NCBI GenBank assembly: GCA_029983675.1
Contig: JASBYY010000037.1
Span: 1 to 30,040, forward strand
Length of the DNA stretch: 30,040 bases
Direction: 5' to 3'
Origin: Bacteroidales bacterium
Lineage (GTDB): Bacteria; Bacteroidota; Bacteroidia; Bacteroidales; F082
The notes beneath the pieces are model-generated. The model worked only from the letters and a program-made list of their open reading frames with translations. It had not been told where the DNA came from and did not search any database. Positions 7,877-16,516 of the stretch are shown here, piece after piece. How positions within the stretch are numbered: the first letter of the stretch is position 1; each line of letters starts with the position of its first letter. A program made the position numbers and the translations under genes.

Positions 7877-9039
7877 TGATTACGATAGCCGAAGCCATAT
7901 CAGAATTGTTGTTTGACCATGATGTCGTCGTGGTGCCAGGATTGGGGGCTTTTGTCGTCAAACCCAAGCCGGCACAAGTAAATGTCGTGACCAATCATTT
8001 CTCAAGTCCGGATGCGGAGGTCGTTTTTGATGCTAGGAAGCGGGAAAAGAACGGTGTGATCGCACAGTTTGTCGCCGATAAGAATGATATTCCGCTTGAC
8101 GAGGCGCATAAGTTGCTGCTTATGTTTGTTGCAGATACCATCGGTAGCCTGAAGGCGGGAAAACCTGTCGTCCTGAAGAATATCGGGACATTGTCCTACG
8201 ACTGGGCACAAGATATTGTTCTCAAACAGGAACATACGATGAACTACAATGATGATGCTTTCGGATTGGGAGACTTTGTGGCGGCATCGGTGTTTCATGG
8301 TGAGTCGCGCGAAGCCATAAGGGAACGGATTGCCAAGGAGCAGAAAGACAAGAATACGGCTGTGAGTGTCGATGCGGAAAAAATGAAAAAGGCGCGTGAG
8401 GAAGACCATCCCGGGACTGGGCGTCGTCGTATGTGGCTGTGGATTCCTCTTGCGGTATTGCTTTTGGCATCTTTGGTTTTGCTGTTGGAATACTTCAATA
8501 TAATAGGGGGCTTTCGAAACAAAACACAACCACAATCTCATCCGCAAAAACCGAAGACAGAATGGCACGGGCCATTTGTGTTGAATCCGGGCTATTTGGA
8601 GAAAGAAGAAGAAAACAAATCCATCGATCCCTGTGATTCAATGGCTTATCATATTGTTGAATATCAGAAGTATTTGCGTATTCAAGCCGATTCGTTACGT
8701 CAGGCTTTTGTCGCAGATTCTTTGAAAAAAGCCGCCATGCTTGATGATGCTACCGATATGATTGGCAACGGATCTCCGCAACATGCGGCGACAGCTGCAA
8801 GCGAAACGGAGTACCTGATTATTGGAGGTTGCTACGGTAATGCTAAAAATGCCGAAAATTATGTGAACAGTCTTCGCGAACAGGGCTATGATCGGGCATT
8901 CGTTAATAAGCGCGGCAGCTATTGGGATGCCGTCTTTGGCCGTTATGCCACGATGAGTGCGGCAAAGGAGGCGTTGTCGGCCATACACGCCAACACCGAT
9001 GACAAGGCATGGATTTTAACTTTGAAACAAGGACACTGA
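7876..9039 (+). CDS. HU-CCDC81-like DNA-binding domain / transmembrane helix / SPOR domain protein
   Basis: The protein has 387 residues from ATG 7876. Residues about 1-140 resemble the paired prokaryotic HU-CCDC81 domains, with VVVPGLGAFVVKP and VLKNIGTLSYD typical of the HU beta arms. A charged linker (about 145-185) leads to RRRMWLWIPLAVLLLASLVLLL (about 183-204), one membrane helix with basic residues on the N-terminal side, so the HU part is predicted cytoplasmic. After a polar linker, residues about 311-383 form a SPOR domain (EYLIIGGCYGNAKNAENY ... WILTLKQGH), which in other proteins binds denuded septal peptidoglycan. The gene overlaps the kdsB stop by one base and precedes trmB by two. 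Its function is inferred from domains only. Confidence 0.82.
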   Translation: MITIAEAISELLFDHDVVVVPGLGAFVVKPKPAQVNVVTNHFSSPDAEVVFDARKREKNGVIAQFVADKNDIPLDEAHKLLLMFVADTIGSLKAGKPVVLKNIGTLSYDWAQDIVLKQEHTMNYNDDAFGLGDFVAASVFHGESREAIRERIAKEQKDKNTAVSVDAEKMKKAREEDHPGTGRRRMWLWIPLAVLLLASLVLLLEYFNIIGGFRNKTQPQSHPQKPKTEWHGPFVLNPGYLEKEEENKSIDPCDSMAYHIVEYQKYLRIQADSLRQAFVADSLKKAAMLDDATDMIGNGSPQHAATAASETEYLIIGGCYGNAKNAENYVNSLREQGYDRAFVNKRGSYWDAVFGRYATMSAAKEALSAIHANTDDKAWILTLKQGH

Positions 9040-9041
9040 TT

Positions 9042-9725
9042 ATGTCGAAGAAAAACAAACTGCAACGTTTTGCCGAAAACAAGACTTTTGACAACCTGTT
9101 CGAGTATTCTTACGATCGCATCATGTCGGAAGGCTTTCCGCTGAAAGGTAAGTGGGGAAGCGATTTCTTTCATAATGACAATCCCATAGTGCTCGAATTG
9201 GGTTGCGGTAAAGGTGAATACACCGTCGGACTGGCACGGGCGCATTCCGACATTAATTATATTGGCGTTGATATTAAAGGCGCACGTATATGGCGTGGAC
9301 TGAAACAATCCAATGAAGAACAGCTTTCCAATGTGGCGTTTGTACGTGCCCGAATCGACCAGATTGAGCACTTTTTCGGACCCGGTGAGGTGTCGGAGAT
9401 TTGGGTGACTTTTCCCGATCCGCATCCCGGCGAAGGCGTGCGCAATGCGCGTCACAGGCTGACCTCGCCTGAGTTCTTGCAGCGCTACCGCAAAATCGTG
9501 AAGCCCGACGGCATCCTTAATCTGAAAACCGACAGCCCCATCATGTATGATTTCACGTTGCATGAAGTGGTTGAAAAGGAAGGGCTTGAGTTGTTGTATG
9601 CCTCCAACGACCTTTACGGCAATGATGATGCGTTAGAGGTGAAGTCCATTCGCACTTTCTATGAACAGATGTGGCTCGACCAAGGGTTGACAATCAAATT
9701 TATACGATTTAAGATTAATCCTTGA
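9042..9725 (+). CDS. trmB: tRNA (guanine-N7-)-methyltransferase
   Basis: The protein has 227 residues from ATG 9042. A longer in-frame start at 9009 would overlap the previous gene by 31 bases. The SAM-binding motif is VLELGCGKGEY (about 50-60), followed by YIGVDIKGARIWRG. The TrmB signature is split as FPDPHPGEG and HRLTSPEFLQRY (about 124-150). TrmB makes m7G46 in the variable loop of tRNA. The segment after FPDP, normally rich in lysine and histidine, is GEGVRNAR here, a modest departure. It lies in the same tight gene run as kdsB. Confidence 0.93.
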   Translation: MSKKNKLQRFAENKTFDNLFEYSYDRIMSEGFPLKGKWGSDFFHNDNPIVLELGCGKGEYTVGLARAHSDINYIGVDIKGARIWRGLKQSNEEQLSNVAFVRARIDQIEHFFGPGEVSEIWVTFPDPHPGEGVRNARHRLTSPEFLQRYRKIVKPDGILNLKTDSPIMYDFTLHEVVEKEGLELLYASNDLYGNDDALEVKSIRTFYEQMWLDQGLTIKFIRFKINP

Positions 9726-9788
9726 TTCGGCAAGGCGTGACCCGGGCCGAAAAATTGAAATGAAACATTGACCAAAAATAATATTGAC

Positions 9789-11291
9789 ATGATTACAGAC
9801 GACAGACAACTTTACATTGCACATAGCGACAATGGCCCAATTTGTTTACCGGGCAAGATGGCGAATCGTCACGGTTTGATTGCGGGAGCCACGGGAACGG
9901 GAAAGACCGTGACCTTGCAAGTGCTGGCCGAAACCTTCAGCCAAGCGGGCGTTCCTTGTTTTATGGCCGATATGAAAGGCGATCTTTCAGGCATCAGCCA
10001 AGCCGGTAAGATGAATGGCTTTATCGAAAAGCGTTGCTCTGAATTCGGTATTGAAAATCTGCAGTTCCAAGGCAACCCTACACGTTTCTTCGATGTGTTT
10101 GGCGAACAAGGGCATCTTTTGCGTGCCACCATCTCCAACATGGGACCGCAGTTGCTATCGCGGTTGCTGGGGTTGAACGAAACCCAGAACGGAGTGCTCA
10201 ATATCGTGTTTAAGATCGCTGACGACAAAGGCTTGCTCCTGATAGATTTGAAAGACTTGAGGCTCATGCTCGACTATGTCGCGAAAAACGCCAAGGAGTT
10301 TACAACAAGCTATGGTAACATCACCTCGCAAAGTGTCGGTGCCATACAGCGTTCGCTGCTGGCTTTGGAAAGTGAAGGTGCCGATAAGTTTTTCGGAGAA
10401 CCTGCTTTCAACGTGTTTGATTTTATCCAGACCGAAGTCGGGCGGGGCGTGATGAATGTGCTGGCTGCCGATAAGCTGATGATGAACCCTAAGCTGTATT
10501 CTACTTTCTTGCTTTGGCTGTTGAGCGACTTGTATGCGCAACTTCCCGAGGTGGGCGACATGGAGCTGCCTAAACTTATCTTCTTCTTTGACGAAGCCCA
10601 CATGCTGTTCAAAGATACGTCGAAGGCCTTGGTCGAAAAAATAGAGCAAGTGGTGCGTTTGGTGCGTTCGAAGGGGGTAGGTGTTTATTTTATCACACAG
10701 TGCCCTGACGATATTCCGGAAAGTGTTCTTGCACAGCTCGGTAACCGTGTGCAACATGCTTTGCGTGCTTTCACCCCCAAAGACCAAAAGAAGGTTAAGG
10801 CGGCTGCCGATACCTTCCGGACAAACCCGAACTTCAATACCGAGCAAGTGCTCCTTGAACTTGGAACGGGAGAGGCTTTAGTGTCGTTCCTCGATGCCAA
10901 GGGCGCTCCTTCTGTGGTGGAACGTGCCAAGATACTCTTTCCTCTGAGCCAAATAGGTCCCATCACCGATGAACAACGCGAACAGTTGATCCGTAGCTCG
11001 CGCATCTTTGGCATTTATGACCGTAGTTTCGACCGTGAAAGCGCTTATGAAGTATTGGTGAAGCAGCAACAGCAGGAACAAAGGCAGGAAGAAGAACAAA
11101 AGGCTTTGGAAGAAAGACGCAAGGCGGAGGAAAAGGCGTGGAAAGAAATGGAAAAGTCAAGAAAAGAATCAAGCCGTAAGACCAGCAGAGGTAAATCTAT
11201 CCTGGAACGTGCATTAGGCTCTGCGGCTTCTTCGATTGGGCGGCAAATCGGAAATAAGATTCTTCGTTCCATTTTGGGAACTAAGCTATAA
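9789..11291 (+). CDS. HerA-like (DUF853) ATPase
   Basis: The protein has 500 residues from ATG 9789; an in-frame TTG at 9768 is less likely. Walker A is GATGTGKT (33-40), followed by ADMKGDLSGISQAG, and Walker B is LIFFFDEAH (about 263-271). This is the DUF853 layout of HerA/FtsK-related ATPases, often annotated as helicase HerA-like. The last ~75 residues before the end are a highly charged Gln/Glu/Lys coiled-coil-like stretch (about 428-470), and the C-terminus SSIGRQIGNKILRSILG matches the usual family ending. The cellular role of DUF853 is not established, and no NurA partner is nearby. A bidirectional terminator follows. Confidence 0.88.
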   Translation: MITDDRQLYIAHSDNGPICLPGKMANRHGLIAGATGTGKTVTLQVLAETFSQAGVPCFMADMKGDLSGISQAGKMNGFIEKRCSEFGIENLQFQGNPTRFFDVFGEQGHLLRATISNMGPQLLSRLLGLNETQNGVLNIVFKIADDKGLLLIDLKDLRLMLDYVAKNAKEFTTSYGNITSQSVGAIQRSLLALESEGADKFFGEPAFNVFDFIQTEVGRGVMNVLAADKLMMNPKLYSTFLLWLLSDLYAQLPEVGDMELPKLIFFFDEAHMLFKDTSKALVEKIEQVVRLVRSKGVGVYFITQCPDDIPESVLAQLGNRVQHALRAFTPKDQKKVKAAADTFRTNPNFNTEQVLLELGTGEALVSFLDAKGAPSVVERAKILFPLSQIGPITDEQREQLIRSSRIFGIYDRSFDRESAYEVLVKQQQQEQRQEEEQKALEERRKAEEKAWKEMEKSRKESSRKTSRGKSILERALGSAASSIGRQIGNKILRSILGTKL

Positions 11292-11331
11292 GAAAGAATA
11301 GTAATACGCTGTTTTATAAATGTTTATCATT

Positions 11332-11369
11332 AAAAGACGTTGTCGGATTAATCATCGGCAACGTTTTTT
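11332..11369. terminator. Bidirectional terminator between the HerA-like gene and pcm
   Basis: ACGTTGTCG (11337-11345) pairs with CGGCAACGT (11356-11364), giving nine pairs with one G-T. The stem is flanked by AAAA on the left and TTTTTT on the right. It serves the two convergent genes. The pcm stop codon (11348-11350) lies in the loop, so the terminator includes the last codons of pcm. Confidence 0.8.
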
Positions 11370-12016
11370 AATAGGGGTACGAAGTTGAAGTCGCCGAAAG
11401 ATTCGCGTTTCAGTTTGCCGTCAGCCTGCACCGTGATTCGCATCATTTTCTGACCGTTGCCATCATCATCATTCAAGGGAATGACCATGATGCCGCCAAC
11501 ATTCATTTGCTCGATAAGGTGTCGGGGAATGACAGGTGCTGCGGCGGTAATGATGACACGGTCGAAAGGCTTATATGTGGGCAGCCCCTCGTAACCGTCA
11601 CCCAAAAAAGATTTCACCCTGACATAAGGAAGGTGCTCCAGCATCGCTTTGGTCTTGAAATACAGATTGCGTTGCCGTTCTATGGTGAACACTCTGGCTC
11701 CCATGGCGGCCAGTACACAAGCCTGATAACCGGAGCCGGTTCCGATTTCGAGGACTTTCATGCCGCTTTCCACTTTCAGGAGTTCGGTTTGAAAGGCGAC
11801 AGTAAAGGGCTGGGAGATGGTCTGACCCGATCCGATTGGGAAAGCCTTGTCCTGGTAGGCCAACTCAACAAACGATGAGTCGAGGAAGACGTGACGCGGC
11901 ACCTCGCCGATGGCTCCGAGGACATTCTCATCGGTGATGCCCTTAGTGCGCAGTAACTCAACAAGTTGTTTGCGGAGACCTTTGTGTCTGTAGTTGTCTT
12001 CGAAATTGCCGTTCAT
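11348..12016 (-). CDS. pcm: Protein-L-isoaspartate O-methyltransferase
   Basis: The protein has 222 residues from ATG 12016 (MNGNFEDNYRHKGLRKQLVE). The longer in-frame start at 12076 runs through a likely promoter box and is rejected. The PIMT signature GSGQTISQP (about 62-70) and the SAM motif VLEIGTGSGYQACVLA (about 88-103) are clear. The enzyme methylates isoaspartyl residues in aged proteins, starting their repair. Minus-strand TATTTTCG at 12035-12042 is a seven-of-eight -7 box 18 bases before the ATG. The gene converges with the HerA-like gene. Confidence 0.94.
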   Translation of the reverse strand: MNGNFEDNYRHKGLRKQLVELLRTKGITDENVLGAIGEVPRHVFLDSSFVELAYQDKAFPIGSGQTISQPFTVAFQTELLKVESGMKVLEIGTGSGYQACVLAAMGARVFTIERQRNLYFKTKAMLEHLPYVRVKSFLGDGYEGLPTYKPFDRVIITAAAPVIPRHLIEQMNVGGIMVIPLNDDDGNGQKMMRITVQADGKLKRESFGDFNFVPLLKNVADD

Positions 12017-12034
12017 CTTTGCCGTTTTGCGCAG

Positions 12035-12042
12035 CGAAAATA
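12035..12042 (-). promoter_or_regulatory. Near-consensus -7 box before pcm
   Basis: Minus-strand TATTTTCG differs from TAnnTTTG at one position and lies 18 bases before the pcm ATG at 12016. Confidence 0.35.
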
Positions 12043-12188
12043 CGGAAAAATGCGGTTGACAAAGCCCTGCCGACAAAATAATTGTGAGGGATTGAAGGTC
12101 ATGGCGGTATGGAAAGCGGTGTTGTTTTTCGAGGCGAAAAAACCGCTTTCGATGAGGCGTTCACGGAGCTTTACATTGGAAAAATCAT

Positions 12189-12196
12189 TACCTTTG
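12189..12196 (+). promoter_or_regulatory. -7 box of the Gfo/Idh/MocA gene promoter
   Basis: TACCTTTG exactly matches TAnnTTTG, 16 bases before the ATG at 12213. Confidence 0.6.
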
Positions 12197-12212
12197 CCGA
12201 AATTTTTACACG

Positions 12213-13202
12213 ATGTTGAAAATTGGCGTTTTGGGCGCAGGGCATCTCGGGAAGATTCATCTCAAATGTATCCGGCAGATAGGGAGTTATGAGCTGGTAG
12301 GCTTTTTTGATTCCGATGAACTTACAGCGAAGTCGGTGGAGGAGGAGTTTCATGTCAAAGCCTATGATTCTATCGATGAGTTGGTGGATGCGGTCGATGT
12401 GGTTGATATTGTCACCCCGACCGTGCAGCATTTCAATTGTGCGGCCACTGCCTTGGGAAAGCGCAAGCATGTGTTTATAGAAAAGCCAATTGTCGCCACT
12501 CCCGACGAAGCAAGTGCCTTGGTGAGGCTTGCTGACGAAGCGGGTGTAAAGGTGCAGGTGGGGCATGTGGAACGTTTTAATCCGGCATTCATTGCTGCTG
12601 AACCTCACATCATGTCGCCGCTTTTCATCGAGGCGCATCGCCTTGCCTTGTTCAATATGCGCGGCCTTGACGTGCCTGTCGTACTGGATCTTATGGTGCA
12701 CGACCTCGATATACTGCTTGCCGTCGTCAAATCGCCGGTGGCGCACGTCAGTGCCAGCGGCGTGTCTATTGTCAGTCCCACTCCGGATATCGCCAATGCG
12801 CGTATCGAGTTTGAGAACGGCACGGTGGCCAATCTTACCGCCAGCCGCATTTCCATGAAAAACATGCGCAAGACACGTATCTTTCAGCGCGACGCCTACA
12901 TCACGGTTGACTTTTTGGACAAGGTGACAGAAATCGTTCGTATCCACGACCAAGTGGATGCAAACAATCCGTTTGCCCTGACATTGGATTTGGGGCATGG
13001 AAAAGAGCGACAGATCACGATCGACAAGCCGGAAATCGGAGAACTGAATGCCATTCAAACCGAACTGGAGAGCTTCGGCGACGCCATCATACGCAACAGT
13101 ACGCCAGCCGTGACTATTGACGATGGTGTCCAGGTGTTGCGTTTGGCCTATCGGATACTTGATTCGGTGGAGGCTTCTTCAAGAAGAATCAAGGGCTGCT
13201 GA
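12213..13202 (+). CDS. Gfo/Idh/MocA-family NAD(P)-dependent oxidoreductase
   Basis: The 329-residue protein has an N-terminal Rossmann motif (GVLGAGHLGKIH, about 5-16), the family lysine motif IEKP (89-92), and the substrate-side motifs VGHVERFNPA (116-125) and VLDLMVHDLDILL (about 157-169), where His163/Asp164 sit at the usual catalytic position. The family oxidises or reduces sugar and inositol derivatives. The VGHxERFNPA form also occurs in UDP-GlcNAc 3-dehydrogenases such as GnnA, so a role in envelope sugar synthesis is possible but not demonstrated; no GnnB-like aminotransferase is visible. It has its own perfect -7 box and diverges from pcm. Confidence 0.85.
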   Translation: MLKIGVLGAGHLGKIHLKCIRQIGSYELVGFFDSDELTAKSVEEEFHVKAYDSIDELVDAVDVVDIVTPTVQHFNCAATALGKRKHVFIEKPIVATPDEASALVRLADEAGVKVQVGHVERFNPAFIAAEPHIMSPLFIEAHRLALFNMRGLDVPVVLDLMVHDLDILLAVVKSPVAHVSASGVSIVSPTPDIANARIEFENGTVANLTASRISMKNMRKTRIFQRDAYITVDFLDKVTEIVRIHDQVDANNPFALTLDLGHGKERQITIDKPEIGELNAIQTELESFGDAIIRNSTPAVTIDDGVQVLRLAYRILDSVEASSRRIKGC

Positions 13203-13235
13203 TAATTAAAATGATGATAATCAGTGCTTATAGTT

Positions 13236-13300
13236 TTTTGAATAATATATTTTATGCTTTATTTGCTTACTGAATAGAAATCTTACATCATTATTCAAAA
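13236..13300. repeat. 11-bp inverted repeat upstream of the lipoprotein gene
   Basis: TTTTGAATAAT (13236-13246) and ATTATTCAAAA (13290-13300) are exact inverted copies 43 bases apart in the AT-rich 160-base gap before the lipoprotein gene. It could be an operator, an RNA stem or chance in AT-rich DNA. Confidence 0.35.
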
Positions 13301-13362
13301 TAAACAAGGTAACGTGCAATATTGCTGGTAGGATTTCGTTCAAACAATACAATGAATCGTTC

Positions 13363-14289
13363 ATGAAAATAAACTTTACTTTTTTTGCGACCTGCATGGC
13401 GTTTCTGCTGTTGTCGTTTGCTTCGTGTAACAAGTTTGAGGGCGAACAAAAGGTGCCTTCTTATGTCCGTATCGATACCATAGGTTTGAAGTCGGATCCT
13501 AATGTTTTTGGTGTTAATACGCATAATATCACCGATGTGTGGGTTTATGTGGATGACAAGACCATCGGCACTTTTGAACTTCCCGCCATGTTTCCAGTGT
13601 TAGTGAACGGCAAGCATAAACTATCGATTTACGGCGGCATCAAGTTGAACGGCATTTCCGATTCGAGAATACCTTATCCTTTTTTCAAACCTTTGATCAT
13701 TGAGGATTTTGGGTTTTATCCCGACAGCGTGGTTTCCATGTCGGTTCCCCAATTGGAGTATTATGATCTCAACACCACCACCCATGTGGCGTGGATCGAA
13801 GACTTTGAAGCGGCATCCGTTACTTTGGAGCCAGGGGCTTTTAACGATTCCACGGTGTTGTTGGAACGTGTTTCAGGAGTGGAGGCCTTGCAGGGAGAAC
13901 ACTCCTATTATTCTGGAAGAATCGAGCTGCCTGCCGATATTTCGAAGAGGTTCTTTTTTCAGTCTTATGAGTCGTTCAAGGACTTGCCTACAAATGGGGC
14001 CGCCTGCATGTTGGAACTTGATTTCAATATTAATGATACTGTGATTGTGGGTGTTATGAGCTACAAGCACCATAAAGCCACTATGCATGATTTGGTGAAG
14101 TTGGTACCGACCGATTCCGATCACAACACATCCAGTAAATGGAAGAAGATCTATGTGAATATCGGTCCAATCGTGATTGACAATAAGGATGCTGATGAAT
14201 TCAAGATTTACATTCAACCTGGGGAACGTAACCCGATAATAGGCAAGTATTATTTCGACAACTTTAAACTCCTTTACAGAGAGAGATGA
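13363..14289 (+). CDS. Hypothetical lipoprotein upstream of a sugar transferase
   Basis: The protein has 308 residues. The N-terminus is a lipoprotein signal: MKINF, then a hydrophobic stretch, then SFASC with the predicted lipidated Cys22. The mature protein is rich in beta-type sequence and aromatic residues (YVRIDTIGL, DVWVYVDDK, YYFDNFKLLYRER) with no catalytic motif I recognise. The ATG of the sugar transferase overlaps its stop (ATGA at 14286-14289), which suggests coupled translation and a shared process in surface polysaccharide or envelope work. I do not recognise a named family. An outer-membrane location is inferred from the lipid anchor. Confidence 0.75.
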   Translation: MKINFTFFATCMAFLLLSFASCNKFEGEQKVPSYVRIDTIGLKSDPNVFGVNTHNITDVWVYVDDKTIGTFELPAMFPVLVNGKHKLSIYGGIKLNGISDSRIPYPFFKPLIIEDFGFYPDSVVSMSVPQLEYYDLNTTTHVAWIEDFEAASVTLEPGAFNDSTVLLERVSGVEALQGEHSYYSGRIELPADISKRFFFQSYESFKDLPTNGAACMLELDFNINDTVIVGVMSYKHHKATMHDLVKLVPTDSDHNTSSKWKKIYVNIGPIVIDNKDADEFKIYIQPGERNPIIGKYYFDNFKLLYRER

Positions 14290-15710
14290 AAAAGAAACGC
14301 TTGGCATTCGTATATATCCTGCTTGACTGGATTGCATCCGTCTTGGCTTGGGCCTTGTTTTATTTTTTCAGAAAGTCCAACGAGTATCCCTATCTTCCGT
14401 TTGGCGAAACGCTTGTTGATGCGACCAATGATTTGAATTTTTGGTTGGGATTGATAGGTATTCCCATCGGTTGGATTATCCTTCATAGTATCACAGGAGC
14501 CTATCAGAAAGTGTATTTTAAGTCGCGTCTCAAGGAGTTTGAACAGACATTTTTTATCACGCTGCTCGGGGTTACCATCTTGTTCTTTGTGGCCATCCTC
14601 GATGACAAGATTGTTACCTATAAATCATATTACCAGTCTTTTTTGGTGCTTTTCAGTTTGCAGTTCGGCTTAACCTACATTACGAGATTAGTGGTGACTT
14701 CCATCATGATTAGCCGTATTCGTGCCAAACGCATTGGTTACAACACGTTGATTGTCGGCAGTAACGGCAAAGCGACCGGTATTTATAACGAGATTGAAAA
14801 CCAAGTGAAGCCATCGGGACAAAAATTCGTTGGTTTTGTAAATGTATATGACAAAAAAGAATACAAGTTGGCGGAATATCTGCCGCATCTGGGTACCTAT
14901 CACGATATCGAACGTGTTGTCAAGGAGTACGATGTGGAAGAGATCATTATTGCCATTGAGCGCACCGAGACCGAGTCGATGGACGTAATCCTTTCTGTCA
15001 TCGACAACACGAATGCGGTTGTCAAGATTACCCCCGATATGCAAGACTTGGTGTTTGGCAGCATCCGGCAGTCGGCCATTTGGAACGCGCCGTTGGTACA
15101 AGTTACGCCCGATCTCATGCCTATCTGGCAACGGGTCACCAAGCGTTTGTGCGATATTGTGCTATCGGTGTTTGCTTTGATCGTGCTGTCTCCGGTATTC
15201 TTGGTGTGCGCCATCATTGTGAAAACCACTTCGAAAGGCCCTGTATTCTACAAGCAGGAACGTATCGGAAAAGGCGGGAAGCCTTTCAAAATGGCCAAGT
15301 TCCGCAGTATGTACATTGATGCCGAATCAAGTGGCACGCCGCAGCTTTCAAGTGACGAAGACCCGCGCATTACTAAGTTCGGACGTTTTATGCGCAAGGT
15401 GCGCCTTGATGAGATACCACAGTTTTACACAGTGCTCACCGGGAAAATGTCTCTCGTTGGCTATAGGCCCGAACGGCAGTATTTCATCGAGAAAATCATG
15501 GAAAAAGCCCCTTATTACAGGCTGCTCCTAAAAGTAAAGCCGGGTATTACAAGTTGGGGGGAAGTGAAATACGGCTATGCCGAAAACGTTGATGAAATGA
15601 TTGAACGTTTGAAATACGACATACTGTATATCGAAAACGTCAGTCTTGGACTCGATCTTAAGATATTGATTTACACGGTTCTAATCGTTATTCAAGGTCG
15701 GGGAAAATAG
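14286..15710 (+). CDS. Polyprenyl-phosphate glycosyl-1-phosphate transferase (WcaJ/EpsE-type sugar transferase)
   Basis: The 474-residue protein has four N-terminal membrane helices (about 8-27, 52-70, 88-105, 118-140), a CoA-binding-like Rossmann section (about 150-260) and a fifth hydrophobic segment (about 290-312) leading into the bacterial sugar transferase domain. Signature motifs are GPVFYKQERIGKGGKPF (318-334), KFRSM (338-342), DEIPQFYTVLTGKMSLVGYRPER (375-397, shown here as landmarks) and KPGITSWGEV. Such enzymes start exopolysaccharide, capsule or O-antigen repeat units by moving a sugar-1-phosphate from a nucleotide sugar to undecaprenyl phosphate in the inner membrane. No other glycosyltransferases are nearby, so the glycan is unknown. 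It converges with the DUF4294 gene, four bases apart. Confidence 0.92.
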   Translation: MKKKRLAFVYILLDWIASVLAWALFYFFRKSNEYPYLPFGETLVDATNDLNFWLGLIGIPIGWIILHSITGAYQKVYFKSRLKEFEQTFFITLLGVTILFFVAILDDKIVTYKSYYQSFLVLFSLQFGLTYITRLVVTSIMISRIRAKRIGYNTLIVGSNGKATGIYNEIENQVKPSGQKFVGFVNVYDKKEYKLAEYLPHLGTYHDIERVVKEYDVEEIIIAIERTETESMDVILSVIDNTNAVVKITPDMQDLVFGSIRQSAIWNAPLVQVTPDLMPIWQRVTKRLCDIVLSVFALIVLSPVFLVCAIIVKTTSKGPVFYKQERIGKGGKPFKMAKFRSMYIDAESSGTPQLSSDEDPRITKFGRFMRKVRLDEIPQFYTVLTGKMSLVGYRPERQYFIEKIMEKAPYYRLLLKVKPGITSWGEVKYGYAENVDEMIERLKYDILYIENVSLGLDLKILIYTVLIVIQGRGK

Positions 15711-15714
15711 GCAG

Positions 15715-16368
15715 TTATATGCATCCTTTTTCCATCAACGTGATGATGGTTTCAATCTTGTCGTCCTCATCATTGGTCTTCGGATCGTATTCCGTTTTCA
15801 GATTATAGCCCCACAGCCGGGCAAATCCCTGGTAGAAAAAAGCCCTGAATTTGCCGCGTAGCTCCTGGACGAGTTTGTACGACGTGTTTCCCGTTTCGCG
15901 GTCGATCAGGCGGATGAGGATGGCGCCTTGTGTGAAAGTGAGCTTTTTGAGATCCTCAGAATACTGTGCTGTAATCTCTTCTTCAGCTTTTTTCATCAGT
16001 TTCCTGCGCTCTTGTTTGTTATGGGTTTGTATCAACAGACTGTCGTATTGCTGCAACTTTTCACCCGCCAGCTTGGCAAATGGATATACTTTCTTTACGT
16101 TGCGCACCAAGCGGCGGCCTTGACGCGTGTCGGCGAAGTCGTAAAAATGCTGTAACATGCGGATGTCCACTTCGGGCAGCTGAACGATGAGCAGGGTGTC
16201 ATCGTTCTCAATTCTGCTGTAAACGACATTCTGCTTGTTTTGTGTCAGTTCAGGCGTGGTGGGCGGGGCAGACACGCGATGTGCCTGTATTTTGAATACT
16301 TTCTGGCTGTATCCGGCAACGGTGGACAGGGCGATCAATATGGTGATGATACATTTTTTCATGGTCAT
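15715..16368 (-). CDS. DUF4294 protein with signal peptide
   Basis: The protein has 217 residues. ATG 16368 and ATG 16362 are both possible; the second gives a cleaner signal peptide (MKKCIITILIALSTVAGYSQ). The mature part carries the DUF4294 landmarks: RRLVRNVKKVYPFAKLAGEKL (about 85-105), ILIRLIDRETGNTSYKLV and LWGYNLKTEYDP near the C-terminus. DUF4294 is widely conserved in Bacteroidetes and has no established function. The signal peptide predicts a periplasmic or outer-membrane location. No promoter of the usual form is visible upstream. Confidence 0.85.
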   Translation of the reverse strand: MTMKKCIITILIALSTVAGYSQKVFKIQAHRVSAPPTTPELTQNKQNVVYSRIENDDTLLIVQLPEVDIRMLQHFYDFADTRQGRRLVRNVKKVYPFAKLAGEKLQQYDSLLIQTHNKQERRKLMKKAEEEITAQYSEDLKKLTFTQGAILIRLIDRETGNTSYKLVQELRGKFRAFFYQGFARLWGYNLKTEYDPKTNDEDDKIETIITLMEKGCI

Positions 16369-16516
16369 GGTTATGTGTTTTTTCCATTATGATTTACAAT
16401 TTTTGTGCCAAACCTAAAGTGTAGGATCACTCTTGTTGATAAGACCGTTGCAGCGTAAAATAAAAGAACCGACAGAAACACTGCTGGTCCTATGATTTGA
16501 AAAACATGTTCTCGGA

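Noticed and set aside
10155..10847. 230-codon antisense frame inside the HerA-like gene
   Set aside because: Reverse-strand shadow of a conserved ATPase gene.
9789..11291. HerA-NurA or HerA-SIR2-type phage defence system
   Set aside because: The ATPase is of DUF853 type and neighbours are housekeeping genes; no NurA, SIR2 or DUF4297 partner is present.
12171..13058. 295-codon antisense frame over the Gfo/Idh/MocA gene
   Set aside because: His-rich shadow of the opposite coding strand with no domain signature.
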